The notes below the pieces were generated by a model. The model ran no database searches and was not told the DNA's origin. It worked only from the letters and a program-made list of their open reading frames with translations. The translations under genes and the position numbers were made by a program. A stretch of DNA of 64,000 nucleotides from Trema orientale (lineage: Eukaryota > Streptophyta > Magnoliopsida > Rosales > Cannabaceae). Where the stretch lies: positions 54,922 to 118,921 of the forward strand of contig JXTC01000245.1 of the NCBI GenBank assembly GCA_002914845.1, written 5' to 3'. Shown piece after piece: positions 46,101-57,767 of this stretch (position 1 is the stretch's first letter; each line of letters begins with the position of its first letter).

Positions 46101-48471
46101 TTGGTTAACTCTACTCTTTCAGAGAAGGAAGCAACTGCTCAACAACTTGAATTTCACAAAAGCACTATTGCGGAATTAACAGATCAGCATTCAAGAGCCT
46201 TTGAGCTTCACTCTGCTACTGAAACTCGTTTCAAGGAAGCAGAAACACAATTACAAGAAGCCATTCAGAAATTCAGTCAGAGAGATTTGGAAGCCAATGA
46301 CTTGTCTCAGAAGCTGAATGAGCTAGAAGTCCAATTAAAGTTGTTCGAAGAACAGGCGCTTGAAGCATCCACAGTTTCTGAAAATAGAAAAACGGAGCTT
46401 GAAGAGACTCTTTTGAAACTGAAGAATTTAGAGAGCATTGTAGAGGAACTACAAAGTAAATCAGCTCAGTTTGAAACCGAGAGCAGAGAGCTATCGGAGG
46501 CAAATGTGAGGCTTACACAGGAAGTGGCCGAATATGAGGCTAAACTAAGTGAATTGCAAACAAAACTTTCCACTGTGCTTGCTGAGAAAGATGAGACAGT
46601 TGAACAGCTCAACAGTACAAAGAAACTAGTAGAAGATCTTACCCAGCAACTTTCTTCTGAAGGGGAGAAGCTACAATCTCAGGTTTGCACTTTCCTTTCA
46701 TTAATTGTAACTAGAACATAAAAACCAATGTTAGCCATCTTCTGACAACTTAAGTGTTTGGCAGCAAAGACGGTGATTCCAAGTTCAAACCTTTGAAATT
46801 ACACTTTCTAAATTATTTTCTAATGTCATTTTGATTTTCCTGTGTGTTACAGATATCTTCAGTCATGGATGAGAACAACCTGCTTAATGAAACGTATCAA
46901 AGTGCCAAAAATGAACTCCAGTCTGTCATTCTGCAGCTTGAAGGGCAATTGAAAGAAAGTAAAGAAAACGTAGATGCTTTAAAATCCGAGAATGAAAATT
47001 TTAAGGCTGAGCTTGCCGAAAAATCTTCTCTACAATTGCGTTTGAAGGAACTTGAAGAGCATTTGTTGAAAACCGAAGCTCACTTGAAAGAAGAGGTAAT
47101 TTATTCCTTGAATTAAATTTCATAACTCTTTTTACTTTGGGGAATGGGGTTAGGATAAACTTGAAAGATCCAGTTCTGACTCGTATTTATGCTCGTGCTT
47201 GTAGGTTGAAAGGATTCAATCTGCTTCTTCTGAAAGAGAAGCAGAATTGAAATCAAAGTTGGAGGATCACGCACTTAAAGTCCAAGATAGAAATTTATTA
47301 GATGAACAAGTTGTACAACTTCAAAGAGACTTGCAACTTGCTCAAACCGCCATTGCTGAACTGGTTAGTACAATTTATTTTAGCATATGCTAATTAGTAT
47401 ATTCCCAGTAAGTTTAAAGTGCTGATCTTTGATAACCAAAGGTCAGTAAGAGTTAGGGAGTTTAAGAGAAATATGCAACATTCTTCTGTTGTGATCAAGT
47501 CATGCTTCAGTTTTTTTTTTTTTTTTTCAAGTGAAAAAAGTCATTGAAATATGTAACTCTAATACCTTCTAAAATAAAATCCCTTGAATGAATTAAAAAA
47601 TGATTATTAATATGTTTCTTGTTTGAATTTAAACCCAACAGAAAGATGTCAATTCTAAAAAAGACTTGGACCAAGAAGCAGTAGTAAAGAATTCTCAGGA
47701 AGAGCTTGAAGCTAGGGACAAACAAATAGGGCTTCTAGAGAATCAAATCAAGGATCTTGAGCACAAGTTGCAGCTTACTGATGCCAAATCAACAGAGAAG
47801 GTTTGCTTGTTGTCTTAAAATTCCTTTTCAATTGCGACACAAGGCTTCAAGATGTATCGATATCTTACAAACACACATATTTGCACATTAGATTAGCAAT
47901 GTTTCAATCTCTCTCATCTCTTTCTCTCACATTCACACACATTAGACATTTCTCCGTGCCTGTAATTAGGAAAGAGAAACTACTTGTTAGATTCTCTTTC
48001 ATTTCTTACATAACAAAACCAGACTTATCTCCAAAAACAGAGAAAAGTCCCCTTCATTTTCCATTTTTCGTTTGTGTAGTGCTGTTTAAGTTTTTGGTTT
48101 GAAAATAGCAGCATAAAGACACCCAAGCTTGGCACCCCGTAACAGTATAAGTCGAATATATTTCAATTATCTAAGCAAATAAAGAAATAGTTATTCACCA
48201 CTAGAACATGTTGCAGGGTGATGGAAGCAGTCAGGCTGAGCTTAAGGATGGACTGGAAGTCAAATCCAGAGACATTGGATCAGCCATATCAACTCCATCA
48301 AAGCGGAAGAGTAAGAAAAAGTCAGAAGCAACGTCTGCTCCAACAACGTCCTCTTCATCGGAGGTCCACACACAAACTGCTGAGCATTCTCCTTTGATGA
48401 CCTTCAAAGTCATCTTGGCTGTTGCTCTGGTGTCTGTGATCATTGGCATCATTCTTGGGAAAAGATATTAG
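43142..48471 (+). CDS. Long coiled-coil protein with C-terminal membrane anchor
   Basis: 1384 residues from exons 43142-43225, 43428-46682, 46853-47095, 47205-47363, 47642-47800 and 48217-48471, all joined in phase 0. The first exon encodes MDEETQVSLEIPVTKS and an acidic N terminus. Residues of about 70-1290 are almost continuous heptad-type coiled coil, rich in Glu, Leu, Lys and Ser, with recurring phrases such as SLELEDIV/SIELEDLI and ELEEQIS. After a basic Ser/Thr-rich linker (KRKSKKKSE), the last 26 residues (TFKVILAVALVSVIIGIILG then KRY) form a single hydrophobic tail anchor, suggesting insertion in the ER or another membrane with the coil in the cytosol. Layout and length resemble Arabidopsis At2g32240 (PICC, a flg22-related coiled-coil protein); that assignment is from memory. 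Database labels such as myosin-like reflect only the coil. Confidence 0.9.
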
Positions 48472-49360
48472 TTTGGTATCTGTCGTGGTTTTGGTCTTCG
48501 CCGATTTGGTTTTTGGTTTACTGTTTCTTGTGTTTCATCTTTTGATATAAGTTATGCAGAGGAGAAGATTTTGAAAGCTTTGTTGTATGCTTTCAAAATT
48601 AAGGTTTTTGAATTTTGGTCAGGGAATTTGTTTTAATTCTTTATCCCTTACCTGTTTGCAAAGCAAATACTGTTTATTCATGTAGTATACTTGCTTGTAT
48701 CTAGTTTTTTCGATTGGTATTGCAGATGTTCTCAGATTTCTATTCTTTTTAACTCTGCTAAGTAATCATGTTTTCGCTTTTAGAGACGTTCACATGATGG
48801 ATGATATTAGGATCCCAACTACTATCCTAAATTTTCAATACCAAATAAATTTGGCATATTAGTTGCTTCAATTTGTGTATTAGAATTCACCACAAATAAA
48901 TTTAATAATATTGATAAATAACGATTAGAATTGAGTTGCCTAACATTATTCTTCACATGATACATGTACTAAATTTGTGCGTACAAAACCACTGCTTGAG
49001 GCAAATAAAACCGTTCACCTATTATTGGGAACGAACGCTTTTAACTGGTTCCTATTTTGCATTCAGTGGAGACCAAACTCACGTTTATCACAAGTGCTTT
49101 CACCTTAACTTATTTCGAAGGACAACGTTTAACTAGTCGAAACGGACAATTCACGACTGAAGGAGTATCCAAAGTGCTGCTCGATTATTGTTTCAGATGC
49201 TTAACATGAAAACAGTAGTGTCTCCATTGAAAAGGAAACAAATACCATGTTCTTGTAAGCCTACACATACCAAGCCCACAAGTTTGAAACTGAAAGCTTC
49301 TTTTCTTTGCACTAAGTGCATCTCATCCAAAAACCTGGAAGGTTCATATTACCTGCGTTC
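48472..49360. other. 3'UTR of the coiled-coil gene and spacer
   Basis: About the first 250 bases are T-rich and look like a 3'UTR. The rest is AT-rich without a supported gene. The foldback element begins near 49361. Confidence 0.5.
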
Positions 49361-49999
49361 TCTAACCTTTCCCTCGAGTGGGTTTCCAACCTTTTCTTTT
49401 TTTTTTTTTAATAGTTTTCAAATCCCTAACCTTACACATTCGTATCACTTTAGTCATTTTTTCACTAGTCCGTCCTATTCAGCTGTTATTTAACATTTTT
49501 AATATTATTTGGGTTTTCAACCTTTACATAATGTATCACTTAGGTCCACTTTTGATTTCTCGAATTTTTATTTTTGTAATACTTAGGTTATTTTGAGTTA
49601 ATTTTGAGTTAAAATTTAACTCTAATCAAATTGTACTAAATAAATTAATGAAAACTACCAAATTTAAAAGTAACACCAAAATGACTCAGTTAGATACCCA
49701 TTGAAATACATACCAAAATTATGCACATTAAAACTTATGTTTTTTTGTATAAATTAATGTCCATTTATCAATTGAGAGGCCTTTATATTATTTTTAAATG
49801 ATTATAAGTTCATAAAATTGCAGAAAATAAATTTCACAATCATTAACAGGAAATCATCATTAAATAGTACATTTTTTTTTCTTACTACATCTATGTATGT
49901 ACTTGATCGGTATCTATTCATAAATATTAATTTTTGTGTTATTAATTATTATCATTATCAAAACCCATGATTTTCTATGAATTAATGTCTATTTGTTAT

Positions 50000-50250
50000 T
50001 GTTGAAGATTTCGTATATCAAAGATTAATTGGGGACAAGAAAATTGTCTATATATGGGCTCTAGGATACTTTTTTGGGCTCCTAATATTTTATTTATTTC
50101 CTTTTAGTGTTGTTTTGTCTCCTTACTTAATGACTATTTATCCATGTCTTATGCTGTGTTTGTTCCATGGCCGAGATATTTTATATACTCAGTTACTCTA
50201 TGTAATATTGAGGCAAGTAATATACAATTCTTTCTCTGATAAACTTAACA
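50000..50250 (+). repeat. 5' LTR of Copia element
   Basis: 251 bp, TG...CA ends, preceded by the target duplication GTTAT and followed directly by the primer-binding site. Confidence 0.93.
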
Positions 50251-50282
50251 TGGTATTAGAGATAGTTTACCAGTAAGAAAAA

Positions 50283-51250
50283 TGGACGACAGCTATAAGC
50301 AAGCCCTCACTGGGGCAAGTAGGGACGGAAAGAATGAAGGGTCTGTTGACTCTTCTGCTCCTCAGAGTCTCACCATCAACTCCCATACCTCCTTTGATAA
50401 TTCTTCTCTTCAAATCACCTCTGTCAAGCTCAATGGCAGAAACTAGGAAAAATCGGTTATCTCGATGGCACAATAAAGAAGCCAAACCCATTTGATCCAA
50501 GCTTTGTGTCTTGGGACACCAACAACATCCTTGTCATAACTTGGCTGATCAACTCCATGGAGGAACGTATCTCTATTTGGCGTACACAACATCAAAAGTG
50601 ATTTGGGACAAGATAACCCAAGCTTACTCTGACATGGAAAACTCTGCCCGGCAATGTGAATTAAAAGACCAGGCTCGAGAACTCAAATAAGGGGACTTGA
50701 GTGTTGACGACTGTCACAAAGTCCTCACCATGATTTGGCAAGAAATGAATATCTTTGAACCTTCCAACTTGTGCAGTAATTGTGCTGGAAAATACTTTAA
50801 ACTATTAGAGAAAACAAGAATATATGACTTCCTTCTCGGCCTCAACAAGGAACTCGACAAAGTACGCGAAAGGATACTCGGGTCACGACCCTTATGCAAA
50901 TTAAAAAAGTCTTTCTTGAAGTTCACCAAGAGGAGTGTCGATGCCACCAGATGCTCGAGAATTCTAAAACACAGGCCGCCGAAGCTTCTGCCTTGGTTGC
51001 AAATTCTAGGTGGCAAGAAAATTCCAAGCAACGAGCATGCAAAGGAAATCTCTGGTGTGATTATTGCAAAAAGCAAATCACACCAGAGATAAGTGCTGGA
51101 AATTACACTGGAAACCACTGAACATGGAGGCTAAATGGCAAGTGGCGGCTGGAAATCACCGGAGAGAAAATAGAGGTCTTCATGTTGATGTTGAACAAAA
51201 GAAGGAAGACAACCTAAGAAGCTTCGAGCTTGGGCTGAGCAAGGATCATG
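50283..51250 (+). pseudogene. Copia gag remnant
   Basis: An ATG at 50283 opens a frame typical of the N terminus of Copia gag (DNSSLQITSVKLNGRN) that stops near 50444. The gag continues in other frames, for example 50697-51092 with KTRIYDFLLGLNKELDKVRERILG, and a knuckle-like CDYCKK at about 51056-51073. At least three breaks are visible. Confidence 0.75.
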
Positions 51251-51270
51251 TGGAGTTGCTTCATAAACTA

Positions 51271-51697
51271 GTGAAAATTACACATAATACTTGTTTTTTA
51301 AAACTTATTTCAAAAATACCCGTTTTTTAAAACTTCTTTCAAAAATACCCGTTTTTATGGTCCACATTTCATATGAAAAATATGAGTGGTCCACATTTAC
51401 AATGTAAATTTTATCCATGAGGTACACATTTCATGTGTAAAATATGAACGGTACACATTTTAAAATGTGTGCCAATTTTTACTGTAAGTTTTATTCATGA
51501 AGACCACGGTATACATTTAATGCATGAAATATATACTGTGGTATACATTTCATGTGTAAAACAGTGGTGGTCTACATTTCTCCAAAAAAAAAGTATAAAC
51601 ATGGGTATTTATGAAATAAAAATAAAAAACAGGTAGTTATGAAAATATGTAGTTATGAAAATATAGTTTTAAAAACGGGTATTTATGAACTTTTCCC
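51271..51697. mobile_element. Mutator-type MITE inside Copia
   Basis: The 427-bp element is flanked by the same 9-mer CATAAACTA at 51262-51270 and 51698-51706. Its ends are imperfect inverted repeats: GTGAAAATTACACATAATAC on the left and, reverse-complemented, GGGAAAAGTTCATAAATACC on the right, both followed by a TTTTTAAAAC block. A 9-bp duplication is diagnostic for Mutator-like elements. Inside are repeated GTACACATTT/GGTCCACATTT motifs. No ORF. Confidence 0.85.
51300..51346. repeat. Short tandem repeat in the MITE
   Basis: TTTAAAACTTATTTCAAAAA and then TACCCGTTT is repeated once directly after itself with one base changed (TTATT to TTCTT). It lies at the left end of the Mutator-type MITE. 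Confidence 0.75.
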
Positions 51698-52155
51698 CAT
51701 AAACTATTAACTCCTGAAAAAGGGCCCAGCGCATCTTTTATGGCCCAAAGAGGTATGGATAAGTCCACTTTATCATTGATAGCCTAGAAATGTATTTTCT
51801 CTACCCTTAGTTGCAAAACTGGTAAAAAAGAGTTATGGGTAATAAACTCAGGAGCTACATATCATAAGACTAGATGTGCCTAATTTTTCTCAACTTATAT
51901 TCCAAATTATGGTAACCTGAAAGTAAAAATAGCTGATGGCTCTTTTTCGAAAATAGAAGGAACTGGAGCAATTAAAATAATTCCTCTTGTATCATGAAGT
52001 CAATTTTGCATATCCCAAAGAGCTCTTGTAATTTATTATCTGTCAACAAGTTTTCAAAAGATAATAATTACAAGATAATATTCTTACAAGATCAGTGTAT
52101 TTTTTAAGACCTAAGTACGGGAAAGAAGATTGGCAGTGCTAGAAAGCAAGAAGGG

Positions 52156-52622
52156 TTGTATTTTTTTGTCGAGGATTCCAAAAGGGATAAACATGCTTAC
52201 AATGTCAGTGAGGACAATCAAGTAAAAAAGGGCAATATAATGTTGTGGCACTTTAGGTTAGGACATCCCAGTTTTTTGTATTTAAAACATTTATTTCCTT
52301 CGTTATTTAAAGAACATGATGTGTTTCAAAGTGAAGTATGTCAGTTAGCAAAACATCAAAGAACTGTGTTTAAATCTAGGCCCTATAAAGTAACCGAACC
52401 TTTTGTTATTGTGTACAGTGATATGTGAGGGCCTTCGCAGTCCCAGAACCTTTATTCTAAACGTTGGTTTATTACTTTTATCGATGATCATACAAGAGTA
52501 TGTTGGGTTTACTTACTTAAGAATAAATCTGATGCTGAACAAATTTTTAAGAACTTTCATAGAATAGTTAAAACTCAATTCTCTACTAATATTAAAATTA
52601 TTAATACTGATAATGGTAGACA
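52156..52622 (+). pseudogene. Copia GAG-pre-integrase and integrase, 5' half
   Basis: 52156-52428 contains MLWHFRLGHPSFLYLKHLFP and CQLAKHQRTVF, the zinc-binding pre-integrase region. Beyond a stop near 52426 the integrase core begins (WFITFIDDHTRVCWVYLL) and runs to NTDNG at about 52615, where the solo LTR is inserted. Confidence 0.82.
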
Positions 52623-54346
52623 TGCTGGAATTGCCTAATACTTAGGACAAAAAATATACATACATGCAAATTATAGAAAACACATGATCACATCATGAAC
52701 GCAGCGGAAAAATAGCAGATTTAGGTTTTAAATTTTTTTACATGAAAACAGTTTTTATAACCATATTACATGCATATATCATATATAGAATCATGTATAA
52801 CATAAATCAAATCTAGATACACGAACCCTAGAGATGGGATTAGGGTTTACCTTTTGTAGCGTGCTTCTTCTTGATCTTCTTGTTGATGGTGATCAAATCT
52901 CCAACCCTAAATCTTCTTGTCTATGCTCTTACTTTTGGTTGATTAAGTGAGTGGGCACCAAATTGAATCCTTCGTTAGAGAACGATCAAGAACACTTTCT
53001 TGATCCTATGGAACAACGGAATATGAGATGAGACTGTGAGATGACAGGAAATTTTTTTCTTCTCACTAGCGTTAAGTTGGCCGAATTCTCCCTCTCTTTC
53101 CCTCTTGGTATGCGTGTGACACTATTAGTGTTACTGTGCAGTTTTTTCTCTCATATATCTTATATATATAAGGCTAAAAACTGCTAATCCTAGTCTAACT
53201 AGGATTGTGCTTGTTCTCTAATTTGGGCTTTGGGTGTATTTTTATAAATATGTCCAACTCATGTAACTTATTTATAAAAATACCAGCTTCTGTGTAGAAT
53301 CATTATTTTACACAGTTTCATGAAACTAATTTCACAAATACCACCAACCAATTAATGAGCTTTATTGAGTTAGACAAGGGACCTAATGGATCTAAATAAC
53401 CTAAGTTCCAATAATATAATAAATACATAATAACTCTTATTATGTATTTACATAAATATTATTAGTAAAGAAGGCACTCCACTAAAGGCCCAATACTGTA
53501 CTCTTAGATTAGATGTCATACTTTTTATAGAAATTCAATCAATTAACCTTGATTAACCCTAAGTTACCATCTTTCTATCAAGGAATAATATTGTCGATAA
53601 TTTTGTTCTCAATGGTCATTTAGACAAAATGATCAAGCCATTGAGAACAAAATTATCAACCAATTCACAAAGTGAATACTAAGATCTTAGATTTAATTAT
53701 TACATGAATCTTGAAAGAACCTAAAGTGGCATTAATGTATAGTATCCTTAACTATTTGGTGTTCCCATCAATTCACAAACCATAACCTCCAATATGCCAG
53801 AGTTCACCTCTAATTTCATAGAGGCTAGTCTTTCAACAAATCAAAAGGCTACAACCCATGAAAGCAAGTCCAATCAAATATCAAGGATTAAGATCTATAT
53901 GCTAAGAGCTAGTTTGTGGTAATGTAAGAATTGAGTTACGGCACTCTAATTTTTTATATTACCTGGTCCAATTCAATACACATAACTTGCTTATGTTGTA
54001 TTAATGTTTCTATCAGAAGTCATATACTTCAATGATTTGAGACACATCATTCCCGTTGAGATAGACAAACACTACAACCTATAGTAAATAAAGTATTTCA
54101 TCTTTATTTACAGATTGTGAACTAATTCATTTAGACTTAGATAAAGAAATAAATCTCCCCATAATTAATACTTAATCATGTTTGTTTCTTTATACACAAG
54201 CAAAGTCATGGAATCTTTTTTAGATAAATAAACTGTTCAACTAAGATAGTTTAATCTAGCAAATATCATAATTACATATAAGAGAAAGTTGTTTATACTC
54301 AAAGGGTATAATTGGAAATCTACTTTTTAGGGCAAATATCCCAACA
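52623..54346. mobile_element. Solo LTR of another retrotransposon
   Basis: The stretch starts TGCTGGAATTGCC and ends GCAAATATCCCAACA. It is flanked by the 5-mer AGACA at 52618-52622 and 54347-54351. TG...CA ends and a 5-bp duplication are the marks of an LTR element. The 1724 bp contain no internal coding domain, so it is best read as a solo LTR left by recombination between two LTRs. It interrupts the integrase of the host Copia within the TDNG motif region. Confidence 0.85.
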
Positions 54347-54351
54347 AGACA

Positions 54352-56755
54352 ATATTTTAACCAAATCTTAAGAAGTTAGTTAAATAAAAATGGCACTGTG
54401 TATCAAAGTACATGTCCCAATACCTCTCAACAAAATGGGATTGCTGAAAGCAAAAACTGACATCTTTTAGAAGTTACTAGGGCTATAATGTATACCACCA
54501 ACACTCTAAAATTTCTTTAGGGGGATGCTGTCCTAACTGCCTGTTATCTTATAAATATAATGCCAGAACAAACACTTAAATTCCAAACCCCCCAATTAGT
54601 GTTTTTTCCAAAACCTTTTCTAAATCTCAAATGGTCAATAACTTATCTTTAAATCTTTGGTTGTACTACTTTCATTCACAACCATAAAATCAACAGAAAT
54701 AAACTTAATCCTAAGGCTTTTAAATGTATTTTTGTGGGGTATAGAGCCAATAAAAAGGATACAAGTATTACTCTCCTAGAAGGAAAAAAAAAAAAAAACT
54801 GTTTGCATCCATGGATGTCACCTTTTTTGAAAATACACCTTTCTTTTCAAAAACTTCCTTTCATGGGGAGACTAAACACGAAGGAAATTTTTGGAACAAC
54901 TCATTTGATCTCCCTTTGCCCTTAATTATTTCTAACCCTGTTAATGGACTGAATGTTTTCCAACTTTCCAATTTTGATAATGAAGAAAATTCTGAAAAAA
55001 AAACTCAAGAGGAAATATTTACTCATGAAGAAAATAACCAAAAAAACCAGTAATAATATCCCTTACATAAGTCTTCTAAGCTCATTGTTTATTCTCAACA
55101 AAAGAATCAACAAAGAATTGATACTCATCTTCCTTCCGAACCACATCATGAATCCACCTCTGACTCAAGTATCTCAAATGTTCTATTTCCTAAAAATAAT
55201 ACTAACGACCTACCTATTACTTTAAGGAAAGACATTCGCTCATGTATTGAACATCCTATAGCTCAAGTTGTCAAATATGATCATCTATCCTCCTCTATGA
55301 GAGCTTTTGTGGCTAAGTTAGAAGAATAAGGATGCTACACTAGTTGGGTGGAAATGGGTATTTACTGTAAAGTATTAGTTGGACGGATCCATTGAAAGAC
55401 ATAAGGCTAGACTGGTTGCAAAATGCTTCACTCAAACATATGAGATAGACTAACAAGAAACTTTTGCCCCAGTAGCCAATCTCAATATTGTCCGAATTCT
55501 TCTTTCTTTGGCAGCAAACACTGATTGGCCTCTCAGATAGTAGACATATCAAAAATGCATTTCTGAATGGAGATCTCAAAGAAGAAGCGTACATGGATCA
55601 TCCACCTGGATTTAGAAATTTAAGAACTTTAGGACAGGTGTGCAGAAATCCTTATATAGTCTCAAGCAATCACCAAGGGCATGGTTTGAAAGGTTTACCA
55701 GAACAATTCATCAACTGGGATATCATCAAGCTCACACATATTACACTATCTTCTACAGACATGAAAATAGTAAGTCAACTATACTCATTATATATGGTAA
55801 TAATATTATTTTGACTGATGATGATATTTTCGAGATGAGATCCTTAAAAAAGAAACTTACTGATGAATTTGAAGTCAAAGACATGAGCCCGTTAAGGTAT
55901 TTTCTGGGTATGGAGATTGTTAGGAACAGTTCAGGTATCTCTGTATCTCAAAGAAAATATATTCTTGACCTATTAAAGGAAACAATACTACTTGGATATA
56001 AGCCAGTCAATACTCCTATTGATCCAAATATGAAACTAGATGACCAAGATAAGAGCACACTAGTGGACAAAGGAAGATATCAACGGCTAGTGGGGAAATT
56101 AATTTACTTGCCTCACACTAGACCTGATATAGCATTTGTAGTCCGTCTAATAAGTCAGTTTATGCATGCACCATATGAGGAACACAATGATGCAGTTATG
56201 AGAATTTTGAAGTACCTAAAGGGAAGCCCCGAGAGAGAACTATTTTTTAAGAAGGGAGAATCACGAGAGATTGAATCCTATACAGATGCTGACTGGGCAT
56301 GATCTGTTGTTAATAGAAAATCTACTTCGGGCTATTGTTCCTATGTATAGGATAGTTTAGTAACTTGGAGAAGCAAGAAACAAAGCATTGCAGCGAGGAG
56401 TAGTGCAGAAGCTGAACTTCGCTCTCTGGCCAATGGAGTGAGCGAAATAATGTGGCTGAAACTACTACTCGAAGAATTAAAAGTCTCAACTAAGTTACCC
56501 ATGAAGGTATATTGTAATAATAAAGCAACTATCAACATGGCTCATAATCCTGTTCATCACGACCGAACTAAGCATGTTGAGGTTGATTGTCATTTCATAA
56601 AAGAGAAATTGAGAAAGGGATCTTTTATGCCTCTTATGTGAGTTCCACTGAATAGACTTCTGATATCTTAACTAAAGGAGTACCTAGACCTTTGTCTGAA
56701 AAGACGATAAGCAAGCTTCGATTGTTTAACCTTTACAATCCAGCTTGAGGGGGAG
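54352..56755 (+). pseudogene. Copia integrase 3' half, reverse transcriptase, RNase H
   Basis: Integrase resumes at 54352 in degraded form. The reverse transcriptase is best seen at 55640-56302: SLYSLKQSPRAWFERF, then IIYGNNIILT where the catalytic YVDD is changed to YGNN, then RYFLGMEIVR. RNase H follows, with a TGA stop at about 56300, to 56640 (VYCNNKATINMAHNP). Loss of both aspartates of YVDD shows long decay. Confidence 0.82.
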
Positions 56756-57006
56756 TGTTGAAGATTTCGTACATCAAGGATTAATGGGGGACAATAAAAC
56801 TGTCTGTATATGGGCTTTAGGACACTTTCTTGGGCTCCTAATATTTTATTCATTTCCTTTTAGTGCTGTTTTTTCTCCTTGCTTTATGATTATTTATTCG
56901 TGTCTTATGCTGTGTTTGTTCCATGGCTAAGATATTTTACATACTCGGCTACTCCATGTAATATTGAGGCAAGTAATATACAATTCTTTCTCTGATAAAC
57001 TTAACA
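56756..57006 (+). repeat. 3' LTR of Copia element
   Basis: 251 bp, preceded by the polypurine tract and followed by the target duplication GTTAT at 57007-57011. Confidence 0.93.
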
Positions 57007-57520
57007 GTTATTTAAGAGGTTTTTAAACTTTTTTTATTATTTATGTGTTTTAACAAAAAAAAATATATTGATGAGTTTATACCACCATTAGTGAGAATTC
57101 ACAATTAAATTATACAATATTGTCGGTATTAAGCATTAACTAAATACAATATTGTTGTTTAAATTATCTTTTTCCAAAAATGCTTTATTGGTATTGAACA
57201 TTCCGTTGGTAGTTTTCATTAATTTATTTAGTACAATCTTATTAGATTTTGGATTTTAACTCAAAAGGACCTAAATGTTATAAAAATAAAAGTTCGAGGA
57301 ATTAAAAATTACAAAATAAAGAATAGGGACCTATGTGATATATTGTATAAAGGTTGAGGACCCAATTGATATTTAAAATGTTAAATAACACTGAATAGGA
57401 CAAAAAAGGGAAAAATGACTAAAGTGATACGAATGTGTAAAATTGGGATCTAAAAACTACCCAAAAAAAAAGTTAGGGACCTCATTAGTACATTAGTATT
57501 CGAGGGAAAAGTTGGGGATT

Positions 57521-57767
57521 ACTAGTGATATAAACCCAATCTTTAAAGTTAGGAATAACATACAAAGAGTGTCCCATACAAAAGAAACTGTCTGTGGGTT
57601 ATATTTAGCATTAAACAAAACATATATACACAGTTTTCTAGCTGCAAAATATATACATCTATATAAACAGATTTCCTACAGGACCTTCTTTGAATGTACA
57701 ACTATCTGAAGAAAAAGCATACGACATCAGTATCTTGTTTCTTGATGCTATCCTGCCGTTTACTTAA
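57521..57767. other. 3' flank of the hAT-derived gene
   Basis: Short spacer, presumably the 3'UTR of the minus-strand gene that ends at 57768. Nothing else is seen. Confidence 0.5.

Larger units (their letters stand above)
50000..57006 (+). mobile_element. Copia LTR retrotransposon with 5-bp target duplication
   Basis: Two 251-bp LTRs (50000-50250 and 56756-57006) start TGTTGAAGATTTCGTA and end AAACTTAACA. They are flanked by GTTAT at 49995-49999 and 57007-57011. TGGTATTAGAG directly follows the left LTR (primer-binding site) and CTTGAGGGGGAG precedes the right LTR (polypurine tract). By eye the LTRs differ at about 23 positions, mostly transitions, so the insertion is not recent. Internal order is gag, GAG-pre-integrase, integrase, reverse transcriptase, RNase H on the plus strand. 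Many stops, and two secondary insertions (51271-51697 and 52623-54346), make it dead. Confidence 0.93.
49361..57520. mobile_element. Foldback element split by a Copia insertion
   Basis: Two long inverted arms, about 49361-49662 and 57204-57520, lie outside the Copia element. Matches include ACACATTCGTATCACTTTAG, GTCCTATTCAG.TGTTATTTAACATTT, TTTTGAGTTAAAAT and TGTACTAAATAAATTAATGA with ACTACC, each found reverse-complemented in the other arm. The ends carry CTAACCTTTCCCTCGA on the left and CGAGGGAAAAGTTGGGG on the right. Without the inserted Copia the element would be about 1.15 kb. No coding sequence of its own is seen and the target-site duplication was not identified. Confidence 0.7.
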
